Of a DNA stretch of 64,000 nucleotides, positions 48,208 to 59,223 are shown piece after piece. Made by a program: the position numbers and the translations under genes. The notes beneath the pieces were generated by a model, which was not told the origin of the DNA, ran no database searches, and saw only the letters and a program-made list of their open reading frames with translations. This DNA comes from Brachionus rotundiformis (taxonomy: Eukaryota; Rotifera; Eurotatoria; Ploima; Brachionidae): NCBI GenBank assembly GCA_016802295.1, contig JAESIW010000180.1, positions 4,013,975-4,077,974 on the forward strand. Direction: 5' to 3'. The number at the start of each line of letters is the position of its first letter. Position 1 is the first letter of the stretch.

Positions 48208-48417
48208 TTGAAAATTATCAGACGAAATTTGACAATTATTAAAATTTATTCTGACAAATCGAATATTTTCTACTTTAAAAAAAGCTTCTGTTTAATAAGT
48301 CAAGATGCAGCTTTTAAAATTATCAAAATTAAATTACCAAAATTTCTAAATAAAAATTATTTTTCATTAATATAAAAATTCAAAAAACTCGTGTTTAAAA
48401 AAAAAACTAGATTAATA
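48208..48417. promoter_or_regulatory. Divergent promoter of KLHL18 and PDCD2
   Basis: Only 210 bp separate the two outward-facing start codons, so the two genes must share or abut promoters here. No specific element was identified. Confidence 0.6.
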
Positions 48418-50102
48418 ATGTCTAAAATTCAGGTAAAAAAAATAAACGCCGATACCGAACAGGACTCAGATTCGGATATAGACTATGATGATCTGATCGA
48501 AAGTAGTGTAGATGTGGGTTACATTGACACCAATTTGGAAGAATTGAGTCATACAGAATTAAAATTGTATAGAATAAAGATGAAAAGTCCATTTTTTCCT
48601 TCCAAGGTTGGAGGAAAACCAGCATGGTTGGACTATTCGAACACACCTCTGGCACTTGGAGCTGGAATAATGAGCGATTCGAACAACAACAAGTCCGAAG
48701 AGCTCAAGTGCATCTCCTGTAAGTCCCAATTGGTCTTTTTGCTGCAAATTTACGCCCCTATCGGAGGTGCTAATGACCAATTTTCTGCCGAAGCTGAATG
48801 CTTGGAAGATGCTTTTCACAGAGTTTTATATGTTTTTTTATGCTCGAATCAAGGCTGTAAATCAAGAACATTCAAAGTTTTCAGATCTCAGCTTAATAGG
48901 GAAAATGACTTTTTTTCGTCTGACCCTCCGCCAGAAGACTATGATGAAGATGATGACCTGGAACATGAACTAAACGACTCCAAGGAGCATCTAAAAAAAT
49001 TTTACCTAAATTTATACAAGAAAAATATGCTCAATCAATGTGCTGTTTGTGGTTTGAGCTGTACCAAAAAGTGCTCTCGATGTAATTTTGCTTTTTTTTG
49101 TACACAGAATCACCAGCTAGTTGACTGGACCAAACTAAACCATAAAACACTTTGTAACAAATATACAAGTCCTGACCAAGATCAAGTGATTCTCGAATGG
49201 GTTGAGGATGAAAACTCAGAGCTAAAATATCTAGAAGAAAAAAACCCGGCTGTTTTTCCTGAACGAGAAATTTTAATCGAGCCTGAGGTGCTTGACATCG
49301 CCAAATTGAAAAAAGAAAAAGATAAATTTAAATATGACGAAAAAAGTAGAATTAAGAGCTTAGTTAAGAATTTTATTATTTTTATTATTTTTGTTCAGAA
49401 ATTGCTGAAGAGCTAGGACAAAATGAAGGAAATGACCAAGACTTTGACGCGATCAAAGAAAATGAATATGATAAAGATTTTGAAAAATTTAAGAAAATTT
49501 CCGGACAAGAGCCTACCCAGGTTTGTGAATTTTAATTTTTAAATTTACTATTTTGGTTAAATTTAAATCATCAATGTTTATTTGATGAATTTATCTAATT
49601 TAGAAAAGCAAATTATTTTAGATATTTTAATTTCCTTTAAATGCTTCACAATGCAATTAGAACGCGTAAATAAAAAAATAAAATATAATTTTTAAAATAC
49701 GTAATTGACTAATTGAGCTTAGTTATATTTTGTTTTGACTTAAAATCACTATACAAAAGTCTAATAAACATTCTTTAGACAAAATATTTTTAATTTTGAA
49801 AATAAATTAATTTGAATGTTTAGATAATAAGATATGAAAGAGGAGGAAAACCATTGTGGACTTCAAAGTACCAAAAATTGAAAGATCCAGAAATACCAAA
49901 ATGCGAATACTGTGGCTCAAGACGAATATTTGAATTTCAAGTAACTCCTCAACTTTTGTGCTACTTAGACCTTGATGAAACAAAACAAATGGACACGGTA
50001 GATTGGGCTGGTTTATATATCTACACATGTGTCAGAAGCTGCCAGGCTGCAAAAAATTCGTACGCATCCGAGTTTATTTATAAACAAGATTTTGTGTCTT
50101 AA
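48418..50102 (+). CDS. PDCD2: Programmed cell death protein 2 (Tsr4-type uS5 chaperone)
   Basis: PDCD2/Tsr4 proteins act co-translationally as chaperones of ribosomal protein uS5 (RPS2). Three exons (48418-49345, 49399-49520 and 49824-50102) give 442 residues. The ATG at 48418 is the first in frame. The N-terminal TYPP half has GGKPAWLDY and paired Cys motifs (LKCISCKS, CSNQGCKSRTF). A MYND zinc finger follows (CAVCGLSCTKKCSRC, FFCTQNHQ...H..LC). The PDCD2 C-terminal domain contains RGGKPLW, PKCEYCGSRRIFEFQVTPQL and DWAGLYIYTC. The protein is acidic in the linkers. It converges with NTPCR, with only 70 bp between stop codons. Confidence 0.94.
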
Positions 50103-50172
50103 ACTACGTTTTAGAAATAAAAAAACTAATTAAACTTATTTTTTTCCATACAATATTTATTATGCAATCAAA
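50103..50172. terminator. Convergent 3' ends of PDCD2 and NTPCR
   Basis: Seventy bp separate two convergent stop codons, so both transcripts must end here or overlap. AATAAA-like sequence occurs on the plus strand just after the PDCD2 stop. Confidence 0.45.
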
Positions 50173-51149
50173 TTATGTACTGAAATTTTGCTTAATTAAA
50201 TCAAAAATCTCTTCAATAATTTTGTTTCTGTTTTGAAATGTAACCTAAAACAAAACAGGAGCAATTTGAATTGAATCTAAGTTAGATAAAATACAATTCT
50301 CTTACATTGAATGTTCTGCTTAATGGATGACATTTTAGTTTATCAGACAAGCTCAAATTTCTGCTTGGAACAGTGGCAACCAAAGTAAAATTATCATGAT
50401 CAATTTTTTCCAACATAGCCAAAACCAGTCTCTCGAATGGTTTGCTATAAGATTCCATTTTGCCGATTTCATCAATCAAATAAATAGATTTAGAATCAAT
50501 TTCCTTTAAATTTAATTATAAACAGCCAAAAAGCAATTATCCTGAAACCAGTACCTTGATGATTGGTAAAGCTATTTTTTCAAAGTTATTCAAATCAACA
50601 GAATATTTTCCAACTTTCGGCAAGTTGCCACTTTGAGTTGAGCTCAGCCTTGCCAATGGAGCTCTACGATTGTCTTTAAAATCAATTACATCGAATCCAA
50701 TTCGAGTGTAAGAACTATCTCTTAATTCCTCAGTGTAAAAGCCTTTTAGAAGTTTGTTTGAATCAGGATACAATTTTTCATATAGTTTTTTCAAAAGAGT
50801 TGTCTTGCCGACTCCTATTTGGCATTAAATATAAATTTTATTTTTAATTTTACCAAAATATTTAAATAAATCTAATCAATTTAATTTAGTTTAGAATTAA
50901 TTTTTATAATTCTTGAAAAATAACATAAATTTTATTGTATTTTTTTTCTTTTAGAAGAAAACTTCTGAGAATAATTTTCTTTTTTGAATATATTTCCTCT
51001 TTTCATATTTTGGGAAGAATGAAGCTTTAATAATATTTTGTAACCAATTTTATTTATTTGATTAGTAAAGAAGATTTAAATTATTTTTAAAATGTACCTG
51101 GTTCGCCCGTAATTAGGATTATTTTTGGAATATTCAAATTTAATTCCAT
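50173..51149 (-). CDS. NTPCR: Cancer-related nucleoside-triphosphatase
   Basis: P-loop NTPase of the THEP1 family that hydrolyses nucleoside triphosphates slowly. Four exons (minus order) give 193 residues (human 190): 51149-51098, 50814-50555, 50503-50306 and 50244-50173. Walker A is split by intron 1: ILITGEPG then GVGKTTLLKKLY. Family motifs follow: GFYTEELRD, RIGFDVIDF, GKYSVDLNNFEKIALPII, and the Walker B block YLIDEIGKMES. The C-terminus ends QNRNKIIEEIFDLIK. It starts 280 bp from the divergent FIS1 gene. Confidence 0.95.
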
Positions 51150-51428
51150 CTTGAAAATTCTAAATATTTAGAATTATTTTAAAATATGAATCAGCAATTT
51201 TCTTACATATTTATGTGCATGTAACTTATTTATAATTTATTTATAATTTTTTTATTATAATATTAGGGAAAATCTATTCATTAAGTTTATTCATAATTTT
51301 AGCAAGCTATCTCAATGTAATTTCAATATATTTGAAATATTTAGAAATATCTTTGACTATTAACTTTTAAGCAATTTGAATTCAAACTCTTTTTTTAGAT
51401 ATTTACCAATTTTTAATCACTGTAAAAT
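51150..51428. promoter_or_regulatory. Divergent promoter of NTPCR and FIS1
   Basis: About 280 bp separate two outward-facing start codons. Promoter function is inferred from geometry; no motif was singled out. Confidence 0.55.
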
Positions 51429-51881
51429 ATGACATCAATAATGCTTGATGAGTTTATATCAGACGAAGAATTGCTCAAAGCAAGAGAAAATTTCAATACA
51501 ACCAAAAATCCAAATGAAACACAGAGATTTGAATTCGCGCTCAATTTGATCAGGAGCAAGCGCAGGCCAGTCATTGAGGAAGGTTTAGAAATGTTTCAAA
51601 AATTGTTTGCCAACACCAAAGATGATAATATGAAAAGGGATACTCTCTATTACATGGCAATTGGTCAGACCAAATTAAATAACTACGAACAAGCATTGAA
51701 ATTTCTTCAGTCAATTCTCAATGTCCAGCCAACAAATGACCAAGTGAGAGATCTTTATATTGAAGTGAATAGAAGAATGAAAAAAGACGGACTAATCGGG
51801 ATGGGAATAGTTGGAAGTGCTGCCGCGGTTGGTCTTATTGGTATTATTGGACTTGGGGCAACATTGTTAGCCAAGAAATAA
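51429..51881 (+). CDS. FIS1: Mitochondrial fission 1 protein
   Basis: Tail-anchored outer mitochondrial and peroxisomal membrane protein that recruits fission factors. A single exon gives 150 residues (human 152). The TPR-like bundle shows QRFEFALNLIRSKRR, GLEMFQKLF, DTLYYMAIGQTKLNNYEQAL and MKKDGLIGMGIVG. The C-terminus is a Gly/Ala-rich transmembrane tail followed by AKK, the usual basic targeting end. It is intronless here. The ATG is preceded by a stop-rich leader; an ATG four codons downstream is the only alternative start. Confidence 0.97.
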   Translation: MTSIMLDEFISDEELLKARENFNTTKNPNETQRFEFALNLIRSKRRPVIEEGLEMFQKLFANTKDDNMKRDTLYYMAIGQTKLNNYEQALKFLQSILNVQPTNDQVRDLYIEVNRRMKKDGLIGMGIVGSAAAVGLIGIIGLGATLLAKK

Positions 51882-52552
51882 TAAATTAACTAGGATGATT
51901 AAAAATCAAATCTTTTAAAGCTATAATAACATTAAAGTGGGTTTTCACCAAATATCTCGTTTTTAATTATATTTTATAATAAGTGTAAAATTTTTATAGA
52001 CAAACTAAATAAACATCTAGATACTCTAGATATTAATAAATTAATTAATTGTTCTAAATATTTTTTAAGTTCAGTTTGACTTTTGAACTGGCCGAAAATT
52101 AATTAAAAATAATTACATTATTCAAAATTATGAAATTTGAAATATTTCACAAAAATAGAATTTGAATAAAAAAACAAGATAAGACATAAATTAAGAAAAA
52201 ATTGAAGAAAAAAATCACAATTGTAGAAAAGATTCTAAAAGCTTTTAAAAATAAATCTAGTAATAGGTAGCTTTTATTAATTAAGAATTTTTTTTATCCT
52301 TTTTTTTAAAATGTTATAAATCAGTTATTATTAAAAAAAATATAACTGTATCATATAAATGCTATAGGCTATTATAAAATTAACAAAAAATAAAAACCTA
52401 CTTGTATCATGAAGTAAGAAAAAGAATTATTAATTATTAAGATCTATCTAAAAATTACATATTGGTCTAGAAATTATCAATTAAAACATTTTTTGATTAG
52501 TATTAAAAAAATTCATAAAAAAATAGATGAATAACAATTTAAAGATAAATCA
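51882..52552. other. Convergent intergenic, no gene seen
   Basis: AT-rich spacer between FIS1 and the first membrane-protein paralogue. No feature was recognised. Confidence 0.5.
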
Positions 52553-53719
52553 TTACATTTTAAAAATTTCGAATAAAATTTTTGATTGAAAGAAAAAAAT
52601 AAAAAACAACAGGAAGAGATTATTAAAATTATTTCTAGATGAATAATTCTTTTCACAGATGTTCCATTGAGATTCTTGAATAAGTTGAATATCCGGCTTT
52701 TTTACCTCACAATTTGAAAATCCGTTCCATGCTAATTCCACTTGATTATTAAACTCCTGTACAAGATATAACTTGTAATCACCCAAACTAGGACAGCTAG
52801 AAAAGCAGGTCATATTTTTTGTCACTATGGCGCAGTTATAGGACGGATGAGGACCAAAGTCAAGATACTTTAGTTTGATTAAGAGATAAAGAGCGTTTGA
52901 ACAATCAAGATAAAATTTTTGAGTAGCTGAATTACAGTTTATTTCGGCATACAGATATCTCCAATAGTATCGCTTACAATTAGGTCTTGAACACTCGGAA
53001 TAACCTAATCTTTTGTGTTCGGTGTAAAAAATATCATTTAAACTCCCTACAAAGCGAAGAGAATAGCTTGGATCTTTGACAAATTTATTCTGATCAATTT
53101 GGTCTATTTCAGTTTGGTTGAAGAATCCAATCTTTATTTTACTAGGTGATATATCTTTAGTATAGGAAGTGTTTATGTTGGCTAAGAGAAAAATGTTAAG
53201 AATAGCTATCCCAATAAGGACTATAATAGAGATGGTAAAGATAAAAATTTTCGAAAATTTGGACCATTTTTCAGATAAATCTATACTCAAGAATAGAAAG
53301 AAATGAAAAGAGATAACCAAAATTACCAATACAAAAGTCAAACAAGCTCTTGCTTGAACTATTTGATAATAGGTGTAATTAAAACAGACCATAAATTTGT
53401 ATGATATTCCCTCTTTGGGAATACCAAGTAAGACAAAAGCCCCTGAAGATGCCAACAATGAGTAGAAATAAGCATTTTTTGAAATTGCGATAAAAACAGA
53501 AAAAATTACTAAGAGACAGCTGAAATAACCAAGAAAAAATACAGATCTGTAAACTGTCTGGTAAGACATAGAAAAATCAAAATATCTCATAGCTATTGAA
53601 CCAGCATAATTTGTCTTAGTAATTACAGCCATATCCAGTCTAGATATAATGATTGAAAAAATGGCATAAAAAATTCCTATAGTTGTCTTTAAAATCATTA
53701 ACAGTCGCTCTTTTTCCAT
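52553..53719 (-). CDS. Multi-pass membrane prot. paralogue 1, unknown family
   Basis: Intronless 388-residue frame starting MEKERLL. I do not recognise the family. About five hydrophobic helices lie in the first half (near 10-30, 58-80, 84-102, 122-146 and 158-184). A Cys-rich region with potential N-glycosylation sites (NTS, NQT, NMT, NYS) spans about 185-360. A final hydrophobic segment rich in Phe and Leu (about 366-382) could be a last helix or GPI signal. It is very similar to the frame at 59224-60390. The ATG is supported because homology between copies starts there and continues into about 110 bp of non-coding 5' flank. Function is unknown; a membrane receptor-like or surface protein is only a guess. 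Confidence 0.75.
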   Translation of the reverse strand: MEKERLLMILKTTIGIFYAIFSIIISRLDMAVITKTNYAGSIAMRYFDFSMSYQTVYRSVFFLGYFSCLLVIFSVFIAISKNAYFYSLLASSGAFVLLGIPKEGISYKFMVCFNYTYYQIVQARACLTFVLVILVISFHFFLFLSIDLSEKWSKFSKIFIFTISIIVLIGIAILNIFLLANINTSYTKDISPSKIKIGFFNQTEIDQIDQNKFVKDPSYSLRFVGSLNDIFYTEHKRLGYSECSRPNCKRYYWRYLYAEINCNSATQKFYLDCSNALYLLIKLKYLDFGPHPSYNCAIVTKNMTCFSSCPSLGDYKLYLVQEFNNQVELAWNGFSNCEVKKPDIQLIQESQWNICEKNYSSRNNFNNLFLLFFIFFFQSKILFEIFKM

Positions 53720-54059
53720 CTTTGAATTTTAATTTATAAAATAAAATCTTTTGAAACAAGTATTCCAATTTATTTCATAATTGTCACTGATATATAGTAT
53801 TTTTTAAAATTTTGAAATTTTTTATGTAAATTATAAATTTTTAAATGCTTAGTTTTTAATTGAAAGAATTGGAAACTTTTTAACGTGATAAATTACAAAA
53901 ATTTTAATTTACCTGGGAAATGAAAATTTAGATTTATTTTTTAAATATTTTTCTAACCTTTAAAAATATTAGACTAAGATTTTTCTATATTTGCTTTTGA
54001 TTTTTAAAATTTTTAGTGATAATCAACCTAGAATTTTGTTTTAAATTTAAATTTAATAA
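53720..54059. other. 5' flank of membrane paralogue 1
   Basis: The first about 110 bp are shared with the 5' flank of paralogue 2 (from 60391), including TTTTGAAACAAGTATTCCAA and CACTGATATATAGTATTTTT. They probably contain the promoter or 5' UTR copied with the gene. Confidence 0.6.
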
Positions 54060-54370
54060 GATGATAAGTGGACGAGACTCGAAGAATACGAAGACGTGGT
54101 GACCTTATCCAGTTACATAAGATTTATCACCACCACGATCAAGTTGAACTGATATATGGCAACCAGTTACTAACATCCAATGCTTTAGACAGCTCAGCTG
54201 GTGGCACAAGGCGAGGTCAGTTAGCGATCGAGCGTCACTTGAAATAAAGAACTGTGGCGTTCAGCATCACTTATTAACCAATTGAACAGCTTGTTATTGG
54301 AACACTCGTTGTTCTGGTACCAGAAGCATCACAAATACGAAATTATTCAAAGCCGAATAAATAAGCTCTT
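54060..54370 (+). mobile_element. Decayed LINE reverse-transcriptase C-terminal relic
   Basis: Plus-strand reading gives RRIRRRGDLIQLHKIYHH, then SAGGTRRGQLAIERHLK and, after frame changes, a region matching the FFTNRxxxLWN to FKxxLD end of LINE ORF2 proteins. It is GC-richer than its surroundings. Stops and shifts show it is dead. Confidence 0.6.
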
Positions 54371-54525
54371 GCATTTTCTGTGAATTTATTTAACAATTAA
54401 TTTAACGTAATTGCTCGATTTTAGCGACTTATCACTATAAGTGGATATTAGGTTATAGTGACATGTTAAAACTTATGTAACAGACTACGATTCATTGTAA
54501 TTGGACGAAAAGTAAATAGTAATTT

Positions 54526-54573
54526 GGCTTGATTTCTTGAAATCAAGCCTTATGACTTTTAAAAGTCATAAGG
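54526..54573. repeat. Two adjoining perfect palindromes
   Basis: The first spans 54526-54549: GGCTTGATTTC and its complement around a TT centre. The second spans 54548-54573, a perfect 26-bp palindrome with half-site CCTTATGACTTTT. They overlap by the CC at 54548-54549. Both could extrude as cruciforms. Confidence 0.85.
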
Positions 54574-55880
54574 TAATTAAAAAAAGCTTTTTAACTTTTA
54601 CTCGCATAGTCATTTAAATTTTTATTTATGATTTATATTATAACTTAAACGTTAAGAAATGACTGACAAAAACGATAATTGAATGGGTGTCCCTAACAAC
54701 ACACTAAAGTGTGACAAACACAGATTCTATTTAAAAAGAAAATTTATATCTCAGATGAAAATAAATAATGATTAATTTTTTAAAAATTTATTTTTATTTC
54801 CATAGATTGTAATTTCAAAATTTTTTGGTTAGTTCGGAACCCTAAAACAAACAATTCCAAGTATTGTTTATTAAATTAAAGATCAAAGATTTTTTATTTT
54901 GAAGCATATGAAGCACCCATCTTATCTTACGCATTAATTACTTGGAAATCAATCTTTTGTTTAATGGGTGTTCAATAATAAATGACCGTTTTTGTTTTCT
55001 AGAAAAAAAATATGTTCCAGTCAGCCAAAATTGCTGAAATTTTATACTTATAAACTAACACCTTTCTTGTTAAAGAAATTGGTGTTATTAGCTTTCCACC
55101 TCTATTTATACGGAAACGGGCCCTTATCACCTTGACCGACTTTTGACTAAAAATGTCCTCGAAGTTTTGAATATTACTAATTTTTGATATACACCTATTC
55201 TGATGCCAAATTTAATGCTGATTAAAATGAGCCATAGATAATTTCCCTATTATGTTCCGTTCGGAAAAAATCTTTAAAAAACCGCTAAAAAATGATCACT
55301 TGGTAAAATTCTTAAAAATTGCTGTTTTTTGCTTCTTTTTGCTATAACTTTCAATAGTAACATTGGATCTAAATAAAATTTTACACAGTCATACATCACT
55401 AAATAAGCTTAGAATGTATATATTAAATTTGTGGGCATCACTTTTTGTTTGACCAAGGACCTTAAAATAAACCAAAATTTGGTAATCCATTTTTAAGAAT
55501 GTATTGACCTAAGTACTTAAAGTTAAATATTTAAAAAGTATCCTTAGTTAAAAGCTAAATAAATCAGGTTTCTAAAAATATAAAGGACTAAGTGGTGGTA
55601 CTTTGGATTTTTGAAATTAAATTAACTAAATTATGCTTTTGTCTTGAAATTTTTTAAATTTAAAATTTTGAATTTTGAATTAATTTAAACCTTTTAATTA
55701 CATTATTTTCTATCAATTATTAAAAAAAAATTATCAATTTATATATTTCAAAATGGCTAAAAACCCGAACCCCAAACATTCAATGGGCGAATAATGAAGT
55801 TTAAAACCTTTACAGATGGTTAAAAAACGTTTTTGGGGAAACCGTAATGGGGATTTAAGGATTATTACATCATTATATCG
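54574..55880. other. Gene-free AT-rich region
   Basis: No gene or named element is seen. ATGGGTG-type strings occur in both orientations near 54682, 54913 and 54963, but they do not make convincing terminal repeats. Confidence 0.4.
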
Positions 55881-55902
55881 CAAATAGCAACAAATAATTC
55901 AT

Positions 55903-56390
55903 ATGATCGAGCTTACTGCTTCATTTGAACTCAGTCGTAATTTAGCAATCCAATCTAGCTTTTCTGTTCCTGATTTTTCTCAAAGCATGCCTGATTCCTC
56001 TTCAATTTTCCACAAGTTTCTCATCAGACAATTCAACACCTTCAATCATAACTTTTGTTTCAAAAATGTCAGGAACCTTTTCATCTTATTCTTCAACTGT
56101 AATGAACAGTCTGACTAAGCTTAATTTTTATTGCACGAAGGCAACAAGCCTAAACAACAAAACGCATCTCTTAGTAGCCTGCGTATCAGACTCTTCGCCT
56201 AGCCAACATGATTATATGTCTCGGACTCGTTGGTTTTAGATCAGAGGTCTTTCAATTTACTGATATTATTACTGGTTTTCCAGTTTAGATTTGTGCTGGA
56301 TTCATTTTTAGATCGTCTTCGTTTACCAATTTTGTACTCCGGTTGCACTCTTATTTTTTTAACCAAAATAAACGATTAGTTAGTAACTTA
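55903..56390 (+). mobile_element. Possible LINE endonuclease-domain relic
   Basis: A 71-codon Ser/Phe-rich frame begins at 55903. From about 56108 another frame reads KLNFYCTKATSLNNKTHLL. This resembles the N-terminal block of APE-type LINE endonucleases, where a strand is followed by N-A-x-S-L-x-N-K. It is followed by a degraded stretch ending near SRTRWF in the position of the ETW motif. The resemblance is short and the sequence is broken. Confidence 0.4.
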
Positions 56391-57649
56391 AATGTATGTA
56401 TTTGAGAGTATTCGAGAGTTCTCCAATAACTTTTTAGGACTTGGTTTTCATTTTCCATATTGAAGTTTAAGAACGAAGAAATATCCATGTATCATGATCA
56501 TCGTTCGAAGGAGAATTTTCTATTTCTTCTATCTAGATCTCTTTACTAGCCATTTATTTATTTAATCTTATAAAATTCTTATAAAATTAGATTGTAAAAT
56601 TTTATTCTCTTATCTAAATTGTATTATATTTTTTTTCAAAGTGAAGTAATAGAAAAATATAACTCATTCATTATTAAAATCTACATCTGTGAACGGTAAA
56701 GTTTAGAAATCTCAACTTTTTTTCTTAATCACTATTTATAATAAAAATTATCAAAAGGTTTTTTAAATATGAAATATCTGCAAAATTAAAATTCCAAAAT
56801 ATCTAATCATAACCTTTTAATTTTAATGAATTTAAATTACCCGTCATATTTAAATATTGATTATAGTAATCAATTTTTTTTATAAATAATAAAATAAATT
56901 TGAAAAAAATTGCTTTTTTAAATACTGTTTATACATGTTAAAGAATTTAGGCAAATAAAATTTCTCATTTATCTCTGAAAGAGCTAGCACTGGATACAGA
57001 TTTACAAATAAATGATAATTATTTATTCTAGTCTTAATCATCATCCATTAAAAGAATAATAATCAAATATCAAGTTTATTTAATTCTTTTTAAGAGAAAA
57101 AAATCATGACTAATAAATTCAGGCGAAATTATCTATGTCTGAATTCTACCGATTTGATAACAAGAAAGTCTCAACATTTGTTGTCCTTTTACCCAGCCTT
57201 ATCAAATTAAAAAAACAAATGCTAACCGAAAAGACATAAAAACAACTTAAATTTGTCACTCTCTTTTGCAATATTCATATTTTAATGAAAAGGACAAAGA
57301 AAGTAGTGCTGTAATGCCAGTTTTGCAAAAAATACAAAAATTAGCTAAGGAATCACAAGATAATCGGAATCAGCAAGTTGATCAGAAATTATAAATATGC
57401 TTTCCAATTTATAAGCTTTACATTAAAAACAAAATGACTAAAACATGCAACAATGATGTCACAAAGCTAATAGGAGTTCTTCCAAACAAACATCTATTAT
57501 TCATTCTGAGATTTATCAAAAAATCAAAACACAAGAAAAGTGAGTAAGGTGAGTTTTATACTTTTACTCTCAATACTGATGGCATTAGTTCTTTCAAGTC
57601 TTCTAATACATGTATTTGGCCAATATATTTAGTAATAAATTAAATCGAT
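56391..57649. other. Gene-free AT-rich region
   Basis: No supported feature. A 30-codon frame near 57310 (MPVLQKIQKLAKESQDN) has protein-like composition but no recognisable relatives. Confidence 0.4.
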
Positions 57650-58290
57650 ATTAAGCGCCGAAATTTGCACTTAAGTCGGTGTACCAGGTTGCTTCGGACA
57701 TCAATTGGTTCAAGCATCTTTGGTACATAAAACTAGACTTCAAACAGGTATTCTTTAACGTGTCTGTGCACCCAAAGTCAAAATTCATTGCTACCTTTGG
57801 GTGGTAAGGTGGGAGGTACAATTATCAGATGTTACTTTTATCAGTTTATCAGATGCCCTTCGGACTATCAATAGCACCTATAACAGCAAATGCTGTTAAA
57901 CTGCGTTCTGGTACTAGGAGGCACTCCACTCCTTTGTTCGGACGCAAAATCAAAATCGAATAAAATTAATAAGATAACATAAAAAGATAAAAGAGTAAGT
58001 TGATTATATAGAATTTTGAACGTACATTGTTTTGAGAGTTATTTTTAAGCAAACATTGTCTTTACTGGGTCTCAGTGGGACCGTTTTGTACGCTTTCTTT
58101 TTTTTTGTAAATTTTGAAAATTTTCTCTCAAAATTTCAATTAACTAATCCACTGCTTCCTCTCTCCGCTTACTTGCTTTTTTGATTGCTCTTTCGGCCAG
58201 AGCTAATCCCAGCGTGACTAGTTTGATACTCCCAAACTCGACGAATACAAATTCCTGCGTCCTTACACACCTTTATTGCCTGAAGTTTAA
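57650..58290. other. GC-richer unassigned islands
   Basis: Two patches (about 57650-57960 and 58140-58290) stand out by higher GC. On the minus strand the first reads GVECLLVPERSLTAFAVIGA and, after stops, PPYHPKVAMNFDFGCTDTLK. It contains a short palindrome AACAGCA-AA-TGCTGTT. They look like decayed coding sequence, probably from a mobile element, but no family could be assigned. Confidence 0.35.
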
Positions 58291-58682
58291 GAAAAGCTTT
58301 GATTTAAAATGTAAATATAGATAAATATGTATGGTAATATGCATCAAAATGTATTCAAGAAAAGTTTATCTTTGCGAAAATAGATTTTTTCTATTTTTTT
58401 AAAACAAGATATAGTTAAATTTATAAAATATCTATTAGAAAATAGAAAAGGTTATTTTTAATCTTATTGAGCATACATTTTTATGTATGCGCACATAGAT
58501 AGGCATGTATTAGAGCATAGATGGGAGTTTTGTTTTTGAGACATTAAATGGAAATTTAAAGCGCCAAAATATTGCTAGTATTTTGGATTAATAATAAAAA
58601 AATTAATTTTTCTTGTTTTTTTTTTTGCTTATTTTGTAATTTTGGTATTTTGGCATTTTAAATTTTCCATTTAGTGTTTTTT

Positions 58683-59010
58683 TCCATTTTACAAAAAAGT
58701 CCATCGTGCCATAATTTGTCGAAGGCTTTTTCAATTTCGATGAAGTCCGCTCCAGTTGTTTTACATTCGTTAATCCTTTTTTATATTGTTTGGATGAGTC
58801 TGAAGATGTGGTCTCGTCTTTGACGCATAGTCATGAAGCAACCTTGATGTTTGCTGATAACTTGTTTCTCTTGGATTCTGTTTTTAATGATTCGTTCGGT
58901 GATCTTGGACATGGTGGGAAACAAACTAATATGTCTGTAGCTCGATGCGTCTAACGGGCTCTTTTTCGGCTTTAGGATCATGATCTCTTCTGCATGTTTC
59001 CATTGATTCT
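58683..59010 (-). mobile_element. LINE reverse-transcriptase N-terminal core fragment
   Basis: The minus strand reads QWKHAEEIMILKPKKSPLDA, then SSYRHISLFPTMSKITERII, HQGCFMTMRQRRDH and ADFIEIEKAFDKLWHDGL. This is the start of a LINE RT domain in correct order: I-P-K-P-x-K, S-Y-R-P-I-S-L, H-Q-x-G-F-R, and D-I-x-K-A-F-D. A stop lies between the last two blocks and the catalytic FADD region is missing. Confidence 0.85.
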
Positions 59011-59223
59011 GCTTAGTTTGAATTAAATTTAATCATTAAGTTTTCTCTATTGAAAATGAATGGAAATTCTTGAAAAAAAAATTTTGATACAAATTGAACA
59101 ATTTTGAAAAGTAAAATTTACTCATTTTTAGAATTTCACTCTATATTTATATTTATTTATTTTTAAAAAAGCAAAAATTAAAAAATTGATAAAAAAAATA
59201 AATAACAATTTTAACATAATTCA
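59011..59223. other. 3' flank of membrane paralogue 2
   Basis: The last about 85 bp before the paralogue 2 stop, with TATATTTATATTTATTTATT and a following A-rich run, recur at 63440-63525 beside paralogue 3. The duplicated unit therefore includes 3' flanking DNA. Confidence 0.6.

Noticed and set aside
54682..54972. ATGGGTG strings in both orientations as terminal repeats of an element
   Set aside because: Similarity does not extend beyond 7-8 bases and no target-site duplication was found.
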